From positions 1 through 64,000 of the forward strand of contig FONB01000018.1 of assembly GCA_900112785.1 (NCBI GenBank): a stretch of 64,000 nt of DNA, read 5' to 3'. How positions within the stretch are numbered: the first letter of the stretch is position 1; the number at the start of each line of letters is the position of its first letter. The position numbers and the translations under genes were made by a program. Below the pieces are notes generated by a model. It made no database searches. It saw nothing but the letters and a program-made list of their open reading frames with translations, and had not been told where the DNA came from. Below are positions 51,817 through 61,136 of this stretch, piece after piece. Origin of the DNA: Phytobacter palmae. Lineage in GTDB: Bacteria > Pseudomonadota > Gammaproteobacteria > Enterobacterales > Enterobacteriaceae.

Positions 51817-52134
51817 CTATCTTACCAAATTTAGTGCCTGATCGAGAACTTTCGCGCCATTTAAGGTGCCATATGCAACCGAATCGATAACATCAACAGG
51901 AATAGCGTACTGGTCGGTAAGTTTCTTATTTTCCGCGAGTTTAAAGCGCACCTGCGGCCCTAACAGTACGGCGATGATCTCACCGCTGTGGCTGTCTAAT
52001 TCATCGCGCAGCGCCTGCTCAGCAATGGCATAGATTTTCAGATCCAGACCGCGCTCGGCGGCAATTTTTTCCATTTTGGTCACTACCAGTGATGTAGACA
52101 TTCCGGCAGAACAACACAGGACAATTCGTTTCAT
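51817..52134 (-). CDS. PTS lactose/cellobiose-type EIIB component
   Basis: A 105-residue EIIB of the lactose/cellobiose PTS family, homologous to ChbB/CelA. The phosphorylated cysteine lies in the P-loop-like motif LCCSAGMSTSLVVTKM (second Cys, residue 8). Later family segments are VLLGPQVRFKL and VIDSVAYGTLNGAKVLDQAL. The ATG at 52134 has AAGGAG eight bases upstream and lies 10 bases past the glycosidase stop. It transfers phosphate to sugar through the EIIC encoded two genes upstream. Confidence 0.93.
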   Translation of the reverse strand: MKRIVLCCSAGMSTSLVVTKMEKIAAERGLDLKIYAIAEQALRDELDSHSGEIIAVLLGPQVRFKLAENKKLTDQYAIPVDVIDSVAYGTLNGAKVLDQALNLVR

Positions 52135-52143
52135 CACAGCTCC

Positions 52144-53571
52144 TTATTTCCATTGATCATCAAAAGAGATCGTAAGCTGGCGTTCGTCGCTTAACCGGCG
52201 ATACCAGGAGAGCGACTTTTTCGCCCGTCGGTCACGGTTGTGTTGCAAATCGATCTCCACCAGCCCGTAGCGATTTTTAAAAGCATTCATCGGCGACACG
52301 TTGTCAGTAAACGCCCAGAGCATATAACCATGGCAGTTAGCGCCATCCTCCCGCGCACGCAGCGTCTGGTACAGATGCTCACCAATAAACGCAATGCGGT
52401 AATCATCTTCAATTACCCCATCGGCATTACGGAACTGCCCTTCATTCTCAACCCCCATCCCACTTTCCGCCACAAACCAGGGGATGTTGCCGTACTCGTT
52501 TTTAATCCGCATCGCCATGTCATAAATGATAAACGGCCCGATTTCCCAGCCGCGCGATTTATTCATACGCCTGCCTGGTAGCTCAAAGGGTTCGTAGTAA
52601 TAAGCCGGGTGGAACGGCGTGTCAGGGTGCCAGGCGCGGGAAGGCGCTTTTACCCGATGCGGGTAATAGAGGTTTATCCCCAATTCATCCACGGTATTTT
52701 CACGAATGATGGTCAGTTCGTCATCGGTGTAGTCCCAGTTCACCTGATGCTTCTCAAGCAGGGTAAAAAGCTCTGGCGGGTACGCCCCTTTTACCATTGG
52801 GTCGAGGAAGACGCGGTTATAAAAGAGATCATACATAGCTGCCGCATGAACATCGTGCGGCGCACGGGAGCGCGGATAGGTGACCTCCGGGTTCAGAATG
52901 CAACCCACGGTGCCTGCATAGCCCTTTTCGCGGAATAATTTCACCACCTTCGCCGTAGCAAGATTTTTATGGTGATTCCACTGCATCCAGGTACTGGTGT
53001 TCTGCTCATAAGGCCAGCGCAGCGCATCCAGATAGACACGGGTTTGCACGACAATGGGTTCGTTAAAAGTGAACCAGCGCGTCACCTTTTGGTGAAACCG
53101 CTCAAAGACTTTTTCGACGTAGAGCAGGTAGAGTTCGACAACTTTTTTCGACGCCCAGCCGCCGTAAGTTTCCAGCAGATAACCGGGTAACTCGTAATGT
53201 TCAAGGCAGATCATCGGCACAATGCGGTTACGCGCCATCTCGTCAAATAGCTGGTCGTAATACGCTGCATACTCTTCATCCACGATGCCATTTTCATAGT
53301 CGGTCAGAAATCGCGACCAGTTAATGGACGTACGATAGTGCGTCAGGCCAGCCTGCTTCATCAACTGTACGTCTTCGCGAAAACGGTGATAAAAATCAGT
53401 TGCCACCGCCGGGCCATAGCCCTCATGCCAGACCTGCCTGTCATTTTTGTACCAAAGATCGGGCCATGAATCCTGCCCCTCTTTTTTCCCGCTCCAGCCC
53501 TCGGTTTGCCAGGCTGACGCCGCCGCACCAAGAATAAACGACGGTGGAATAGTGAGTGTTTTCGTGCTCAC
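52144..53571 (-). CDS. Glycoside hydrolase family 1, probable 6-phospho-beta-glucosidase
   Basis: A 475-residue GH1 enzyme expected to hydrolyse the 6-phospho-disaccharide delivered by the linked PTS. The acid/base Glu171 is in FTFNEP. The expected nucleophile Glu369 is in the motif VAESGMG, where most GH1 members have TENG. The C-terminal segment SPMNAFKNRYG (residues 426-436) resembles the Ser/Lys/Tyr phosphate-binding region of 6-phospho-glycosidases. It lies between EIIC (11-base gap) and EIIB. Beta-gluco versus beta-galacto specificity cannot be told from sequence alone. Confidence 0.9.
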   Translation of the reverse strand: MSTKTLTIPPSFILGAAASAWQTEGWSGKKEGQDSWPDLWYKNDRQVWHEGYGPAVATDFYHRFREDVQLMKQAGLTHYRTSINWSRFLTDYENGIVDEEYAAYYDQLFDEMARNRIVPMICLEHYELPGYLLETYGGWASKKVVELYLLYVEKVFERFHQKVTRWFTFNEPIVVQTRVYLDALRWPYEQNTSTWMQWNHHKNLATAKVVKLFREKGYAGTVGCILNPEVTYPRSRAPHDVHAAAMYDLFYNRVFLDPMVKGAYPPELFTLLEKHQVNWDYTDDELTIIRENTVDELGINLYYPHRVKAPSRAWHPDTPFHPAYYYEPFELPGRRMNKSRGWEIGPFIIYDMAMRIKNEYGNIPWFVAESGMGVENEGQFRNADGVIEDDYRIAFIGEHLYQTLRAREDGANCHGYMLWAFTDNVSPMNAFKNRYGLVEIDLQHNRDRRAKKSLSWYRRLSDERQLTISFDDQWK

Positions 53572-53582
53572 GTCAGGCTCCT

Positions 53583-54920
53583 TTATGCACTTTTCGCCAT
53601 TTCATCAGATTCAGCCTGCAACTGCGCCTGCTCCGCGCGGCGGGAGGCAATCTTCACAAAAGGCAGGTAAATAAGGATCGAGGCCAGGATGCACACCAGT
53701 TGTGTCACCACCGCGCCCATCGAACCGGCGGTGGAAAGCCAGGCGTTGATCAGCGGCGGCGTGGTCCAGGGCACCATCACCACAGCTTTTCCGGCAAAAC
53801 CGGTAACCGTGGCAAAGTAACCGATTGAGCCGGTCACCAGCGGAGTGATGATAAAGGGGATCGCGAGGATCGGATTGAGCATGATCGGCATGCCGAATAT
53901 CACCGGCTCATTGATATTGAAGATACCAGGACCGATGGAGAGCTTGGCGATCTCTTTCATCTCTTTGCGTTTGGTGGCAATCATCACCGCGATCAGCAGG
54001 CCAATTGTCAGACCGGAACCGCCGATACTCATATACACATCCCAGAACGGCATGGTGATGATATTTGGCACCTCTTTGCCCTGCTCAAATGCGCTCATAT
54101 TGACCGTGATCGCACCAAGCAGCAGTGGTTCGCGGATCGGCTTGATCATCTGGTTGCCGTGGATGCCAATCACCCAAAACAACTGAGCGACAAACATCAG
54201 CAGCAGAATGCCGGGCAGGCTCTGCACCACGCGCTCCAGCGGCTGTTGCACCACCTGGTAAACAGCATCATAAAGATACATGCCGGTGATCTGATGGAAG
54301 ACAAAACCAAAAGTCGCGATAACCGTGGTGGTGATAATAGCGGGGATCAGTGCAGAGAATGACGCCGAGACGTTAGGCGGCACCGTATCCGGCATTTTGA
54401 TTTTCAGCCCTTCACGGTTTTCCAGCCAGCAGTAAATCTCGACGGAGAGAATCGCAATAAACATGCCGAGGAACAGGCTACGGGTATCCGAGAACTGGCG
54501 CAGCAGCACATCTTTCACCACGTGCATTTGGCCATCGACCAGCATTTCCACCGTTGTCGGCGTCACGCAGATAAAGCAGATAACCGCCAGCAAACCGGGG
54601 AACAGAGTTTTAATACCGTTGATACGCCCAAGCTCAATACCAATCAGGAATACCGCGCCGATATTCAAAAAGTTGAGCGTAGCGTAGTTGATGGCGCTGG
54701 TGATCGGCTTGAGTGCTGCCAGGAATGATAGCGCATCAAAGCTGGCCAGTCCGTTTTTCGGATCCAGCACCATATTAGAGATAAGCACAGAGAAGGCGCC
54801 GACGATAATGACCGGCATCAGGGTGATAAAAGAAGCCTTGATCGCCATGATATAGCGATAGCTGTTGAATTTGGTCGCGAAGCTACCCAGAGAATCGATT
54901 AACTTTTCCTGTAGAGCCAT
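53583..54920 (-). CDS. PTS lactose/cellobiose-type EIIC permease
   Basis: A 445-residue inner-membrane EIIC of the lactose/cellobiose family with about ten hydrophobic segments. Conserved signatures include FWVIGIHGNQMI and IFNINEPVIFGMPIMLNP, the substrate-binding loop of the family. The ATG at 54920 has GAGG upstream and begins MALQEKLIDSLGSFATKFNSYRY; 23 further codons are open but not family-like. First gene of the minus-strand operon EIIC-GH1-EIIB-GntR-GNAT. No EIIA is encoded nearby. Confidence 0.93.
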   Translation of the reverse strand: MALQEKLIDSLGSFATKFNSYRYIMAIKASFITLMPVIIVGAFSVLISNMVLDPKNGLASFDALSFLAALKPITSAINYATLNFLNIGAVFLIGIELGRINGIKTLFPGLLAVICFICVTPTTVEMLVDGQMHVVKDVLLRQFSDTRSLFLGMFIAILSVEIYCWLENREGLKIKMPDTVPPNVSASFSALIPAIITTTVIATFGFVFHQITGMYLYDAVYQVVQQPLERVVQSLPGILLLMFVAQLFWVIGIHGNQMIKPIREPLLLGAITVNMSAFEQGKEVPNIITMPFWDVYMSIGGSGLTIGLLIAVMIATKRKEMKEIAKLSIGPGIFNINEPVIFGMPIMLNPILAIPFIITPLVTGSIGYFATVTGFAGKAVVMVPWTTPPLINAWLSTAGSMGAVVTQLVCILASILIYLPFVKIASRRAEQAQLQAESDEMAKSA

Positions 54921-54975
54921 TAGAGGTACCTCAGTAAAAGGGCTTTTTATCGTGTCAGGTATACAGCTCAATACC

Positions 54976-55083
54976 TTTTGGCATACCAAAAATAGCTATC
55001 ACTGGTAAATAGTTCTGTGACAAAGGTCGCAACACGGCATCTGGTATTCCAGATTTGCCATATTTACCATATTTGGTATACCA
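54976..55083. promoter_or_regulatory. Three related palindromes in the divergent EIIC / LacI promoter region
   Basis: TTTTGGCATACCAAAA (54976-54991), CTGGTATTCCAG (55041-55052) and TGGTATACCA (55074-55083) share a TGGYATWCCA core. The perfect core is the heart of the ExuR/UxuR operator of E. coli (ATTGGTATACCAAT type). LacI-family operators usually have a central CG, which these lack. They sit between the EIIC start at 54920 and the LacI gene start at 55215; the 294-bp gap has no gene. Confidence 0.65.
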
Positions 55084-55214
55084 CCCTGGATAAGCAAGGG
55101 TTTTCGTCCCGTTGCATTAAAAGCGTGATCGCCCCGGATTTGTCTCTCCCCCGCCCCGCTGCGTTTTGATGAATGTGATAAAATGGCGGCCTTCATGTGA
55201 TACAGGATCAGGTC

Positions 55215-56228
55215 ATGGCGACAATGCTGGATGTCTCACTGCGCGCGGGTGTCTCCAAGGCTACGGTATCGCGCGTGCTGAACGACACAGGACAGGTAAA
55301 AGAGAGCACCCGTAAACGGGTGTATCAGGCGATGGAAGAGCTGGGCTATCGGCCTAATTTTCTGGCCCAGTCGCTGGCAACACGCACCAGCAATAATATT
55401 GGCCTGGTGGTTTCCACTTTTAACGGTTTCTATTTTGGTCGCCTGTTACAGCAGGCGTCCCGCCAGGCGGAAGCTTATGGTAAACAACTGGTTGTGACCG
55501 ATGGACACGATGCGCCTGAACGCGAAGAGTTAGCGGTACAGATGCTGGCAGACAGACGCTGCGACGCCATCATTCTTTACACCCGCTTTATGAGCGAGAA
55601 AGCGATCATCCGCCTGCTTGATACCACCCCGATGCCGCTTATCGTAATAAATCGCGAGGTCTTTCAGGCCCATGATAAATGCGTTTTCTTTGAACAGCAG
55701 GATGCGGCGTTTCAGGCGGTGGATTATCTGGTGAATCAGGGTCATCACGATATTGCCTGTATCACCGCCCCCATCCATACGCCAACCGGCAAAGCCCGTT
55801 TGATGGGATATCGCAAGGCGCTGGAAAAACACGGTATTCGCTGGGATCCGGACAAAGTGAAATATGGCGACTCATCCATGTCACGCGGCTATGAACTGTG
55901 TCAGGAGATCTTAAAAGAGGGCATTAAAGTCAGCGCGCTGTTTGCCTGTAACGACGATATGGCGCTCGGAGCTTCTAAGGCGCTGCATCAGGCAGGGCTA
56001 CGTATTCCGCAGGATATTTCTCTGTTTGGCTTCGATGACGCACCCAGCGCCCGTTGGCTGGAGCCGGGACTGTCGACGGTTTACCTGCCGATTGAGAGTA
56101 TGATCACCACCGCCATCGATCAGGCGATCCGGCTGGTCAACAAAGAGGCGATCGAAGCGATCCCGCCTTTTACCGGCACACTGGTGCTGCGTGATTCTGT
56201 CGCTCCCGGGCCGTTTTTCCCCGGATAA
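55215..56228 (+). CDS. LacI-family regulator, AscG-like
   Basis: A 337-residue LacI-family regulator. The HTH is MLDVSLRAGVSKATVSRVLN (residues ~4-23), the same opening as AscG, the cryptic beta-glucoside repressor. The effector domain ends ISLFGFDDAPSARWLEPGLSTVYLP. The ATG at 55215 aligns with AscG starts; six upstream codons are open. It is divergent from the PTS operon, the usual place for its regulator. Together with the GntR protein it gives this operon two regulators. Confidence 0.88.
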   Translation: MATMLDVSLRAGVSKATVSRVLNDTGQVKESTRKRVYQAMEELGYRPNFLAQSLATRTSNNIGLVVSTFNGFYFGRLLQQASRQAEAYGKQLVVTDGHDAPEREELAVQMLADRRCDAIILYTRFMSEKAIIRLLDTTPMPLIVINREVFQAHDKCVFFEQQDAAFQAVDYLVNQGHHDIACITAPIHTPTGKARLMGYRKALEKHGIRWDPDKVKYGDSSMSRGYELCQEILKEGIKVSALFACNDDMALGASKALHQAGLRIPQDISLFGFDDAPSARWLEPGLSTVYLPIESMITTAIDQAIRLVNKEAIEAIPPFTGTLVLRDSVAPGPFFPG

Positions 56229-56245
56229 GACTGCGCCTTATCCGG
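56221..56245. repeat. REP-like inverted repeat after the LacI gene
   Basis: CCGGATAAG/CTTATCCGG with a seven-base loop, overlapping the stop codon, followed by GGCAACCCG. It resembles the enterobacterial REP (palindromic unit) core. It may protect the 3' end or stop readthrough toward lysA. The rest of 56246-56365 has no gene. Confidence 0.65.
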
Positions 56246-56365
56246 GCAACCCGTCGCACCAAACGTAGCCCCGGTAAGCACCACAGGGGTTATTCCCGGA
56301 TCGGCTGCTCGGGATTACGTTTTGAGGACCGTTGATACCCTCGCAACCCGGGAGAGGGTCAGGCC

Positions 56366-57628
56366 TTAGATTTGCTCAAGCGCCAGCAGTTCTTCAATTG
56401 TCTGACGGCGACGAATCAGGCGCGCCACGCCGTTATCAAACAACACTTCCGGCAGTAGCGGACGGCTATTGTAGTTAGACGACATCGAAGCGCCATAAGC
56501 TCCGGTATCATGCAACACCAGATAATCACCTGGCGCCACAGCAGGGAGCGCGCGGGTTTCCACTTTGCCGCCTTCCTGCTGAGTAAACACATCGCCAGAC
56601 TCGCACAGCGGCCCGGCCACCACGGTGTCGATACGCGGAGCTGCAGTTAAATCACGTCCGTCTGCCGCCAGCGCGGTGATATGGTGATAGCTACCGTACA
56701 TCGACGGGCGCATCAGATCGTTAAATCCTGCATCGATCAGTACAAAGTGGCGGCTCCCCATCTCTTTCACGCTACGAACCTGAGCGACCAGCACGCCAGA
56801 TTCCGCCACCAGGAAGCGTCCCGGTTCGATCTCCAGTTTTACCGGATGGCCCAGATGTTTCACCACCTGTTCGCGCGCGGCATTCCACAGGCTGTAGTAG
56901 TGATCAGTATCCACGCTCTCTTCCCCTTCATGATAAGGAATAGAGAGACCGCCGCCTGCCGAAATGGCCTGCAAATCCTGGCCAAATTCCACCACCTGAC
57001 GCACCATTGCGCCGCATACCTGCTCAAGGTGGCCATAATCCACCCCGGAACCGATATGCATATGAATACCTACCAGTTGCAGGTTGTAACGCTGCATCAC
57101 CTCCAGCGCGGCAGGCAGATCGCTATACCAGATGCCGTGCTTGCTGTTTTCGCCACCGGTATTGGTTTTCTGGCTGTGGCCGTGGCCAAAGCCAGGGTTA
57201 ACGCGCAGCCAGACCGGGTGACCGGGTGAAACCTGCCCCAGTTGTTCCAGCATATCCACTGACCCGGCATTAACCGGAATACGCAGCTCGCTCACGCGAG
57301 CGAGCGTCGCGTCATCAATCACGTCCGCCGTAAAGACAATATCGTCCGGATGGGTTTTCGGGTTGTAACCCGCCGCCAGCGCACGTTCAATTTCCCCTAA
57401 CGACACGGAATCCACCTTCACGCCCTGCTCACGCATCAGACGCAAGATATGAATGTTCGAGCAGGCTTTTTGCGCAAAACGAATCACATCAAACTGCGTC
57501 AGGCGGGCAATCTGGTCGCGAATGATTTGCGCATCATAAACCCAGACCGGGCAGCCAAATTCCGCAGGCAGCCGAAGAAGATTAGCGGCATTAAGATCGG
57601 TCGTGGTTTGTGACAATGGGCGTGGCAT
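56366..57628 (-). CDS. lysA: Diaminopimelate decarboxylase LysA
   Basis: A 420-residue PLP-dependent enzyme for the last step of lysine biosynthesis, decarboxylating meso-diaminopimelate. The PLP lysine is Lys54 in FAQKACSN, with HMHIGSGVD and the dimer-partner cysteine in GPLCESGDVF. The frame is open about 100 codons upstream through the lysR region, but the start MPRPLSQTTTDLN at 57628 matches homologues. Divergent from its activator lysR (117 bp between). Confidence 0.95.
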   Translation of the reverse strand: MPRPLSQTTTDLNAANLLRLPAEFGCPVWVYDAQIIRDQIARLTQFDVIRFAQKACSNIHILRLMREQGVKVDSVSLGEIERALAAGYNPKTHPDDIVFTADVIDDATLARVSELRIPVNAGSVDMLEQLGQVSPGHPVWLRVNPGFGHGHSQKTNTGGENSKHGIWYSDLPAALEVMQRYNLQLVGIHMHIGSGVDYGHLEQVCGAMVRQVVEFGQDLQAISAGGGLSIPYHEGEESVDTDHYYSLWNAAREQVVKHLGHPVKLEIEPGRFLVAESGVLVAQVRSVKEMGSRHFVLIDAGFNDLMRPSMYGSYHHITALAADGRDLTAAPRIDTVVAGPLCESGDVFTQQEGGKVETRALPAVAPGDYLVLHDTGAYGASMSSNYNSRPLLPEVLFDNGVARLIRRRQTIEELLALEQI

Positions 57629-57639
57629 AACAGACTCCG

Positions 57640-57695
57640 AAAACGATTTTTTTATGATTACGCCACAGGCTAAGAGGAATAAAAAATATCGTTTT
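57640..57695. promoter_or_regulatory. Inverted repeat in the lysA-lysR intergenic region
   Basis: AAAACGAT (57640-57647) and ATCGTTTT (57688-57695) form an eight-base inverted repeat 40 bp apart between the divergent genes. It could be part of the LysR binding region, or chance in AT-rich DNA. Confidence 0.35.
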
Positions 57696-57745
57696 ATCGT
57701 GAGTCTATGCAAAAATGATATGGAATTGCTTATCAGGATGCCGTC

Positions 57746-58672
57746 ATGCCAGCCGTAAACCTGCGCCACATTGAAATTTTTCATGCCGTAATGACCACCG
57801 GGAATCTGACGGAAGCCGCTCAGTTGCTGCATACCTCCCAGCCGACCGTCAGCCGGGAGCTGGCGCGCTTTGAAAAAGTGCTGGGGTTGAAGTTGTTTGA
57901 ACGCGCACGCGGGCGTCTGCATCCTACGGTGCAAGGGTTACGTCTTTTTGAGGAAGTACAGCGCTCCTGGTATGGGCTGGATCGCATTGTCAGCGCCGCA
58001 GAAAGTCTGCGTGAATTCCGCCAGGGCGAGCTTTCAATTGCCTGCCTGCCGGTCTTTTCTCAGTCATTTTTACCGCTGCTATTGCAGCCTTTTCTGGCTC
58101 GCTACCCGGATGTTAGCCTGAATATCGTGCCACAGGAGTCCCCGCTACTGGAAGAGTGGCTCTCCGCCCAGCGCCATGATCTGGGGCTGACGGAAACGAT
58201 CAGCACGCCGGCGGGGACGGAGCGCACACCGCTGCTGACCTTCAACGAAGTGTGTGTCCTGCCGCAAAACCATCGGCTGGCGCATAAAACGCAACTTACC
58301 CCTGCGGATTTCCATGGCGAGAATTACATCAGCCTGTCACGCACCGACAGCTACCGGCAATTGCTTGATGCCTTGTTCAGCGAGCATCAGGTGAAACGCC
58401 GTATGGTGCTGGAAACGCACAGCGCGGCGTCGGTCTGCGCGATGGTGCGCGCCGGGGTGGGAATTTCAGTCGTTAACCCGCTCACCGCGCTGGATTACGC
58501 CGCCAGCGGAGTGGTGGTGCGCCGTTTCAGTATCGACGTTCCCTTTACGGTGAGCCTGATCCGTCCGCTGCATCGCCCCTCTTCGGCCCTGGTCGACGCC
58601 TTTAGTCGTCATTTGCAGGAGGCGATGCCACTCATTACCGGCCCACTGAACGCTGTACTCAACGCCGTTTAA
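57746..58672 (+). CDS. lysR: Lysine biosynthesis activator LysR
   Basis: A 308-residue LysR-type regulator that activates lysA in response to diaminopimelate and represses itself. The HTH spans [25 protein letters not shown] (residues ~20-44). The effector domain carries [20 protein letters not shown]. It ends four bases inside the convergent ygeA stop. Three residues shorter than in E. coli. Confidence 0.95.
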   Translation: MPAVNLRHIEIFHAVMTTGNLTEAAQLLHTSQPTVSRELARFEKVLGLKLFERARGRLHPTVQGLRLFEEVQRSWYGLDRIVSAAESLREFRQGELSIACLPVFSQSFLPLLLQPFLARYPDVSLNIVPQESPLLEEWLSAQRHDLGLTETISTPAGTERTPLLTFNEVCVLPQNHRLAHKTQLTPADFHGENYISLSRTDSYRQLLDALFSEHQVKRRMVLETHSAASVCAMVRAGVGISVVNPLTALDYAASGVVVRRFSIDVPFTVSLIRPLHRPSSALVDAFSRHLQEAMPLITGPLNAVLNAV

Positions 58673-59361
58673 GAGAGCATAAACGTCACGGCATCGGCGG
58701 CGTGCAGAGCAGCCGTATCAAATACCGGGATCGGCGACTGATCTTGTGAAACCAGCAGGCCAATTTCGGTGCAACCGAAAATCACCCCCTGCGCCCCCTG
58801 CTCTGCCAGTTGCGTAATCAGACTGACATAATAAGCACGAGAAGCGTCGCTAAACGTACCGAGGCATAGTTCGTCAAAAATAACCTGATTGACCCGCGCA
58901 CGATCAGCCTCATCAGGGATCAGCGTTTCAATGCCAAATTGTTCGGTGAGTCGGCCACGATAAAAATCCTGTTCCATGGTGTAGCGCGTGCCCAACAGCG
59001 CCACTTTGGATTGTTTCTGCGCCACGATCGCCCGCCCGGTGGCATCGGCAATATGTAAAAAAGGCACATCACAGCGCGCTTCAATCTGTCCGGCGATTTT
59101 ATGCATGGTGTTTGTACACAACACAATGCCTTGCGCACCGGCGTTTTGCAGCCCGATGGCCGCATCTGCCAGGATATCCCCGGCCTTTTCCCATTCGCCG
59201 CTGCGCTGGCACTCTTCAATCTCGTGAAAATCCACGCTGTGCAGCAGCAGGCTGGCAGAGTGCAGGCCACCCAATTTCGCCTTCACCCCCTCATTAATCA
59301 GGCGATAATACGGAATAGTTGATTCCCAGCTCATGCCACCCAATAGCCCAATCGTCTTCAT
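58669..59361 (-). CDS. ygeA: Amino-acid racemase YgeA (Asp/Glu racemase family)
   Basis: A 230-residue member of the aspartate/glutamate racemase superfamily; E. coli YgeA is a broad-specificity amino-acid racemase. The two catalytic cysteines are in VLCTNTMHK (about residue 82) and [10 protein letters not shown] (about residue 197). The ATG at 59361 after GAGAGG is chosen from homologues. In E. coli araE lies next upstream; here a terminator and kduD do. Confidence 0.93.
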   Translation of the reverse strand: MKTIGLLGGMSWESTIPYYRLINEGVKAKLGGLHSASLLLHSVDFHEIEECQRSGEWEKAGDILADAAIGLQNAGAQGIVLCTNTMHKIAGQIEARCDVPFLHIADATGRAIVAQKQSKVALLGTRYTMEQDFYRGRLTEQFGIETLIPDEADRARVNQVIFDELCLGTFSDASRAYYVSLITQLAEQGAQGVIFGCTEIGLLVSQDQSPIPVFDTAALHAADAVTFMLS

Positions 59362-59430
59362 AATGCCTCTCCCTCTGAGTAAGCACTCAGTCAAGCAAAC
59401 TCAGGGGGGAGTTTCAACCACCCCACAGGC

Positions 59431-59462
59431 ATAAAAAAACCTGTCCGAAGACAGGTTTTTGG
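59431..59462 (-). terminator. Terminator after kduD
   Basis: AAACCTGTC/GACAGGTTT with loop TTCG (minus strand) and a TTTTTTT tract; nearly symmetrical so it may act both ways. Confidence 0.88.
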
Positions 59463-59475
59463 TAAATCAGGCGAA

Positions 59476-60237
59476 TTAACGCGCCAGCCAGCCGCCGTCA
59501 ACCGCGATGGTATAGCCGTTAATGTAATCAGAGGCGCTTGAGGACAGGAAGACAATCGGTCCCATCAGGTCACTCGGCAGCCCCCAACGGCCGGCCGGGA
59601 TACGGTCGAGAATAGCCGCGCTACGCTCTTCATCAGCACGCAACTGCTGGGTATTATTGGTTGCCATATAGCCCGGTGCGATCGCATTGACGTTGATGTT
59701 ATGTTTCGCCCATTCGTTCGCCAGCAGACGGGTCACGCCCATCACGCCGCTTTTAGAAGCGGTATAAGACGGTACGCGGATGCCGCCCTGGAAGGAGAGC
59801 ATTGAGGCGATGTTAATGATTTTGCCGCCATTGCCCTGAGCGATGAAATGTTTCGCCGCCGCCTGAGACATAAAGAAGACGCTTTTGATGTTCAGGTTCA
59901 TCACGTCATCCCAGTCCTGCTCGCTGAAATTGATCGCGTCTTCACGGCGGATCAGACCCGCGTTATTGACCAGAATGTCGATCTTGCCGAATTCGGCCAC
60001 CGCACGATCCAGCAGCGCCGGGATGCCGTCGATTTTACGCAGGTCGGCCGTCAGGCTCAGAAAGCGGCGGCCCAGCGCGGTAACGCGCTCGATGGTTTCA
60101 GTCGGTTCAACAATATTGATGCCTACGATATCACAGCCCGCTTCCGCCAGCCCCAGCGCCATGCCCTGACCCAGCCCCGTATCACACCCGGAAACGACAG
60201 CCACTTTACCCTGAAGAGAGAATGCATCCAGAATCAT
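59476..60237 (-). CDS. kduD: 2-dehydro-3-deoxy-D-gluconate 5-dehydrogenase KduD
   Basis: A 253-residue short-chain dehydrogenase that interconverts 2,5-diketo-3-deoxygluconate and 2-keto-3-deoxygluconate with NAD(H), in unsaturated uronate (pectin oligomer) breakdown. The NAD motif is GCDTGLGQG (residues 18-26), NNAG is at 91-94, and the catalytic triad is Ser145, Tyr158 and Lys162. Second gene of kduI-kduD, 62 bases after kduI. Confidence 0.95.
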   Translation of the reverse strand: MILDAFSLQGKVAVVSGCDTGLGQGMALGLAEAGCDIVGINIVEPTETIERVTALGRRFLSLTADLRKIDGIPALLDRAVAEFGKIDILVNNAGLIRREDAINFSEQDWDDVMNLNIKSVFFMSQAAAKHFIAQGNGGKIINIASMLSFQGGIRVPSYTASKSGVMGVTRLLANEWAKHNINVNAIAPGYMATNNTQQLRADEERSAAILDRIPAGRWGLPSDLMGPIVFLSSSASDYINGYTIAVDGGWLAR

Positions 60238-60299
60238 GTTTGTTCCTTAATCTTTCAACGCCTGCACCCGCAGGCATATTTTCGTTATGCCTTTGGTGC

Positions 60300-61136
60300 T
60301 TAGCGCAGATCTTTAACCGCGACATGGTCCATGTCATCAAAGACCTGGTTTTCACCGACCATACCCCAGATAAAGGTATACGCCTTCGTACCCACGCCTG
60401 AGTGAATAGACCAGCTTGGCGAAATGACCGCTTGTTCGTTATGCATCACGATATGGCGAGTCTCCTGCGGCTGTCCCATCATATGGAACACACATGCGTC
60501 CTCATCCATATTGAAATAGAAATAGACTTCCATGCGGCGCTCATGGGTATGACACGGCATAGTGTTCCACAGATTCCCCGGCGCAAGTTCGGTCAGGCCC
60601 ATGCTCAACTGACAGGTTTCCAGCACGTCCGGCACGAAGTATTTGTTGATGGTGCGACGGTTACTGGTGAGGTTGTCACCCAGCGTGACCGGAGAAACAT
60701 CCGCAGGCGTCACTTTTTTGGTCGGGTATGTAGTATGTGCCGGTGCGCAGTTGTAGTAGAACTTCGCAGGTGTTGCGGTATCTACACTGGCAAAAACGAC
60801 TTCTTTCGCCCCTTTGCCAACATACAATGCGTCGCGATGCCCGATTTCATAGCACTGACCGTCAACGGTGATGGTGCCAGGGCCGCCGATATTGATAACG
60901 CCCAGTTCACGGCGTTCCAGGAAATAACTTACGCCCAGTTGCTTGCCGACTTCGCCGCCGACGGAAACGGTTTTGGCTACCGGCTTAATGCCACCGACGA
61001 TAATACGGTCGATGTGGCTATACACCATGGTGTATTCGTCATCCACGAAGACCTGTTCAACCAAAAATTCATTGCGCAGTCCCTGGGTATCCAGCGTTTT
61101 CGCATGCGCACTGTGGATGCTTTGTCTTACGTCCAC
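60300..61136 (-). CDS. kduI: 5-dehydro-4-deoxy-D-glucuronate isomerase KduI
   Basis: A 278-residue zinc isomerase of the cupin fold that converts 5-keto-4-deoxyuronate to 2,5-diketo-3-deoxygluconate. The metal ligands His196, His198, Glu203 ([11 protein letters not shown]) and His245 (SWSIHSG) are intact. The start is a GTG at 61136 with GGAGG upstream; an overlapping ATG is out of frame and E. coli uses ATG. A KdgR-type operator lies about 115 bp upstream. Confidence 0.94.
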   Translation of the reverse strand: MDVRQSIHSAHAKTLDTQGLRNEFLVEQVFVDDEYTMVYSHIDRIIVGGIKPVAKTVSVGGEVGKQLGVSYFLERRELGVINIGGPGTITVDGQCYEIGHRDALYVGKGAKEVVFASVDTATPAKFYYNCAPAHTTYPTKKVTPADVSPVTLGDNLTSNRRTINKYFVPDVLETCQLSMGLTELAPGNLWNTMPCHTHERRMEVYFYFNMDEDACVFHMMGQPQETRHIVMHNEQAVISPSWSIHSGVGTKAYTFIWGMVGENQVFDDMDHVAVKDLR

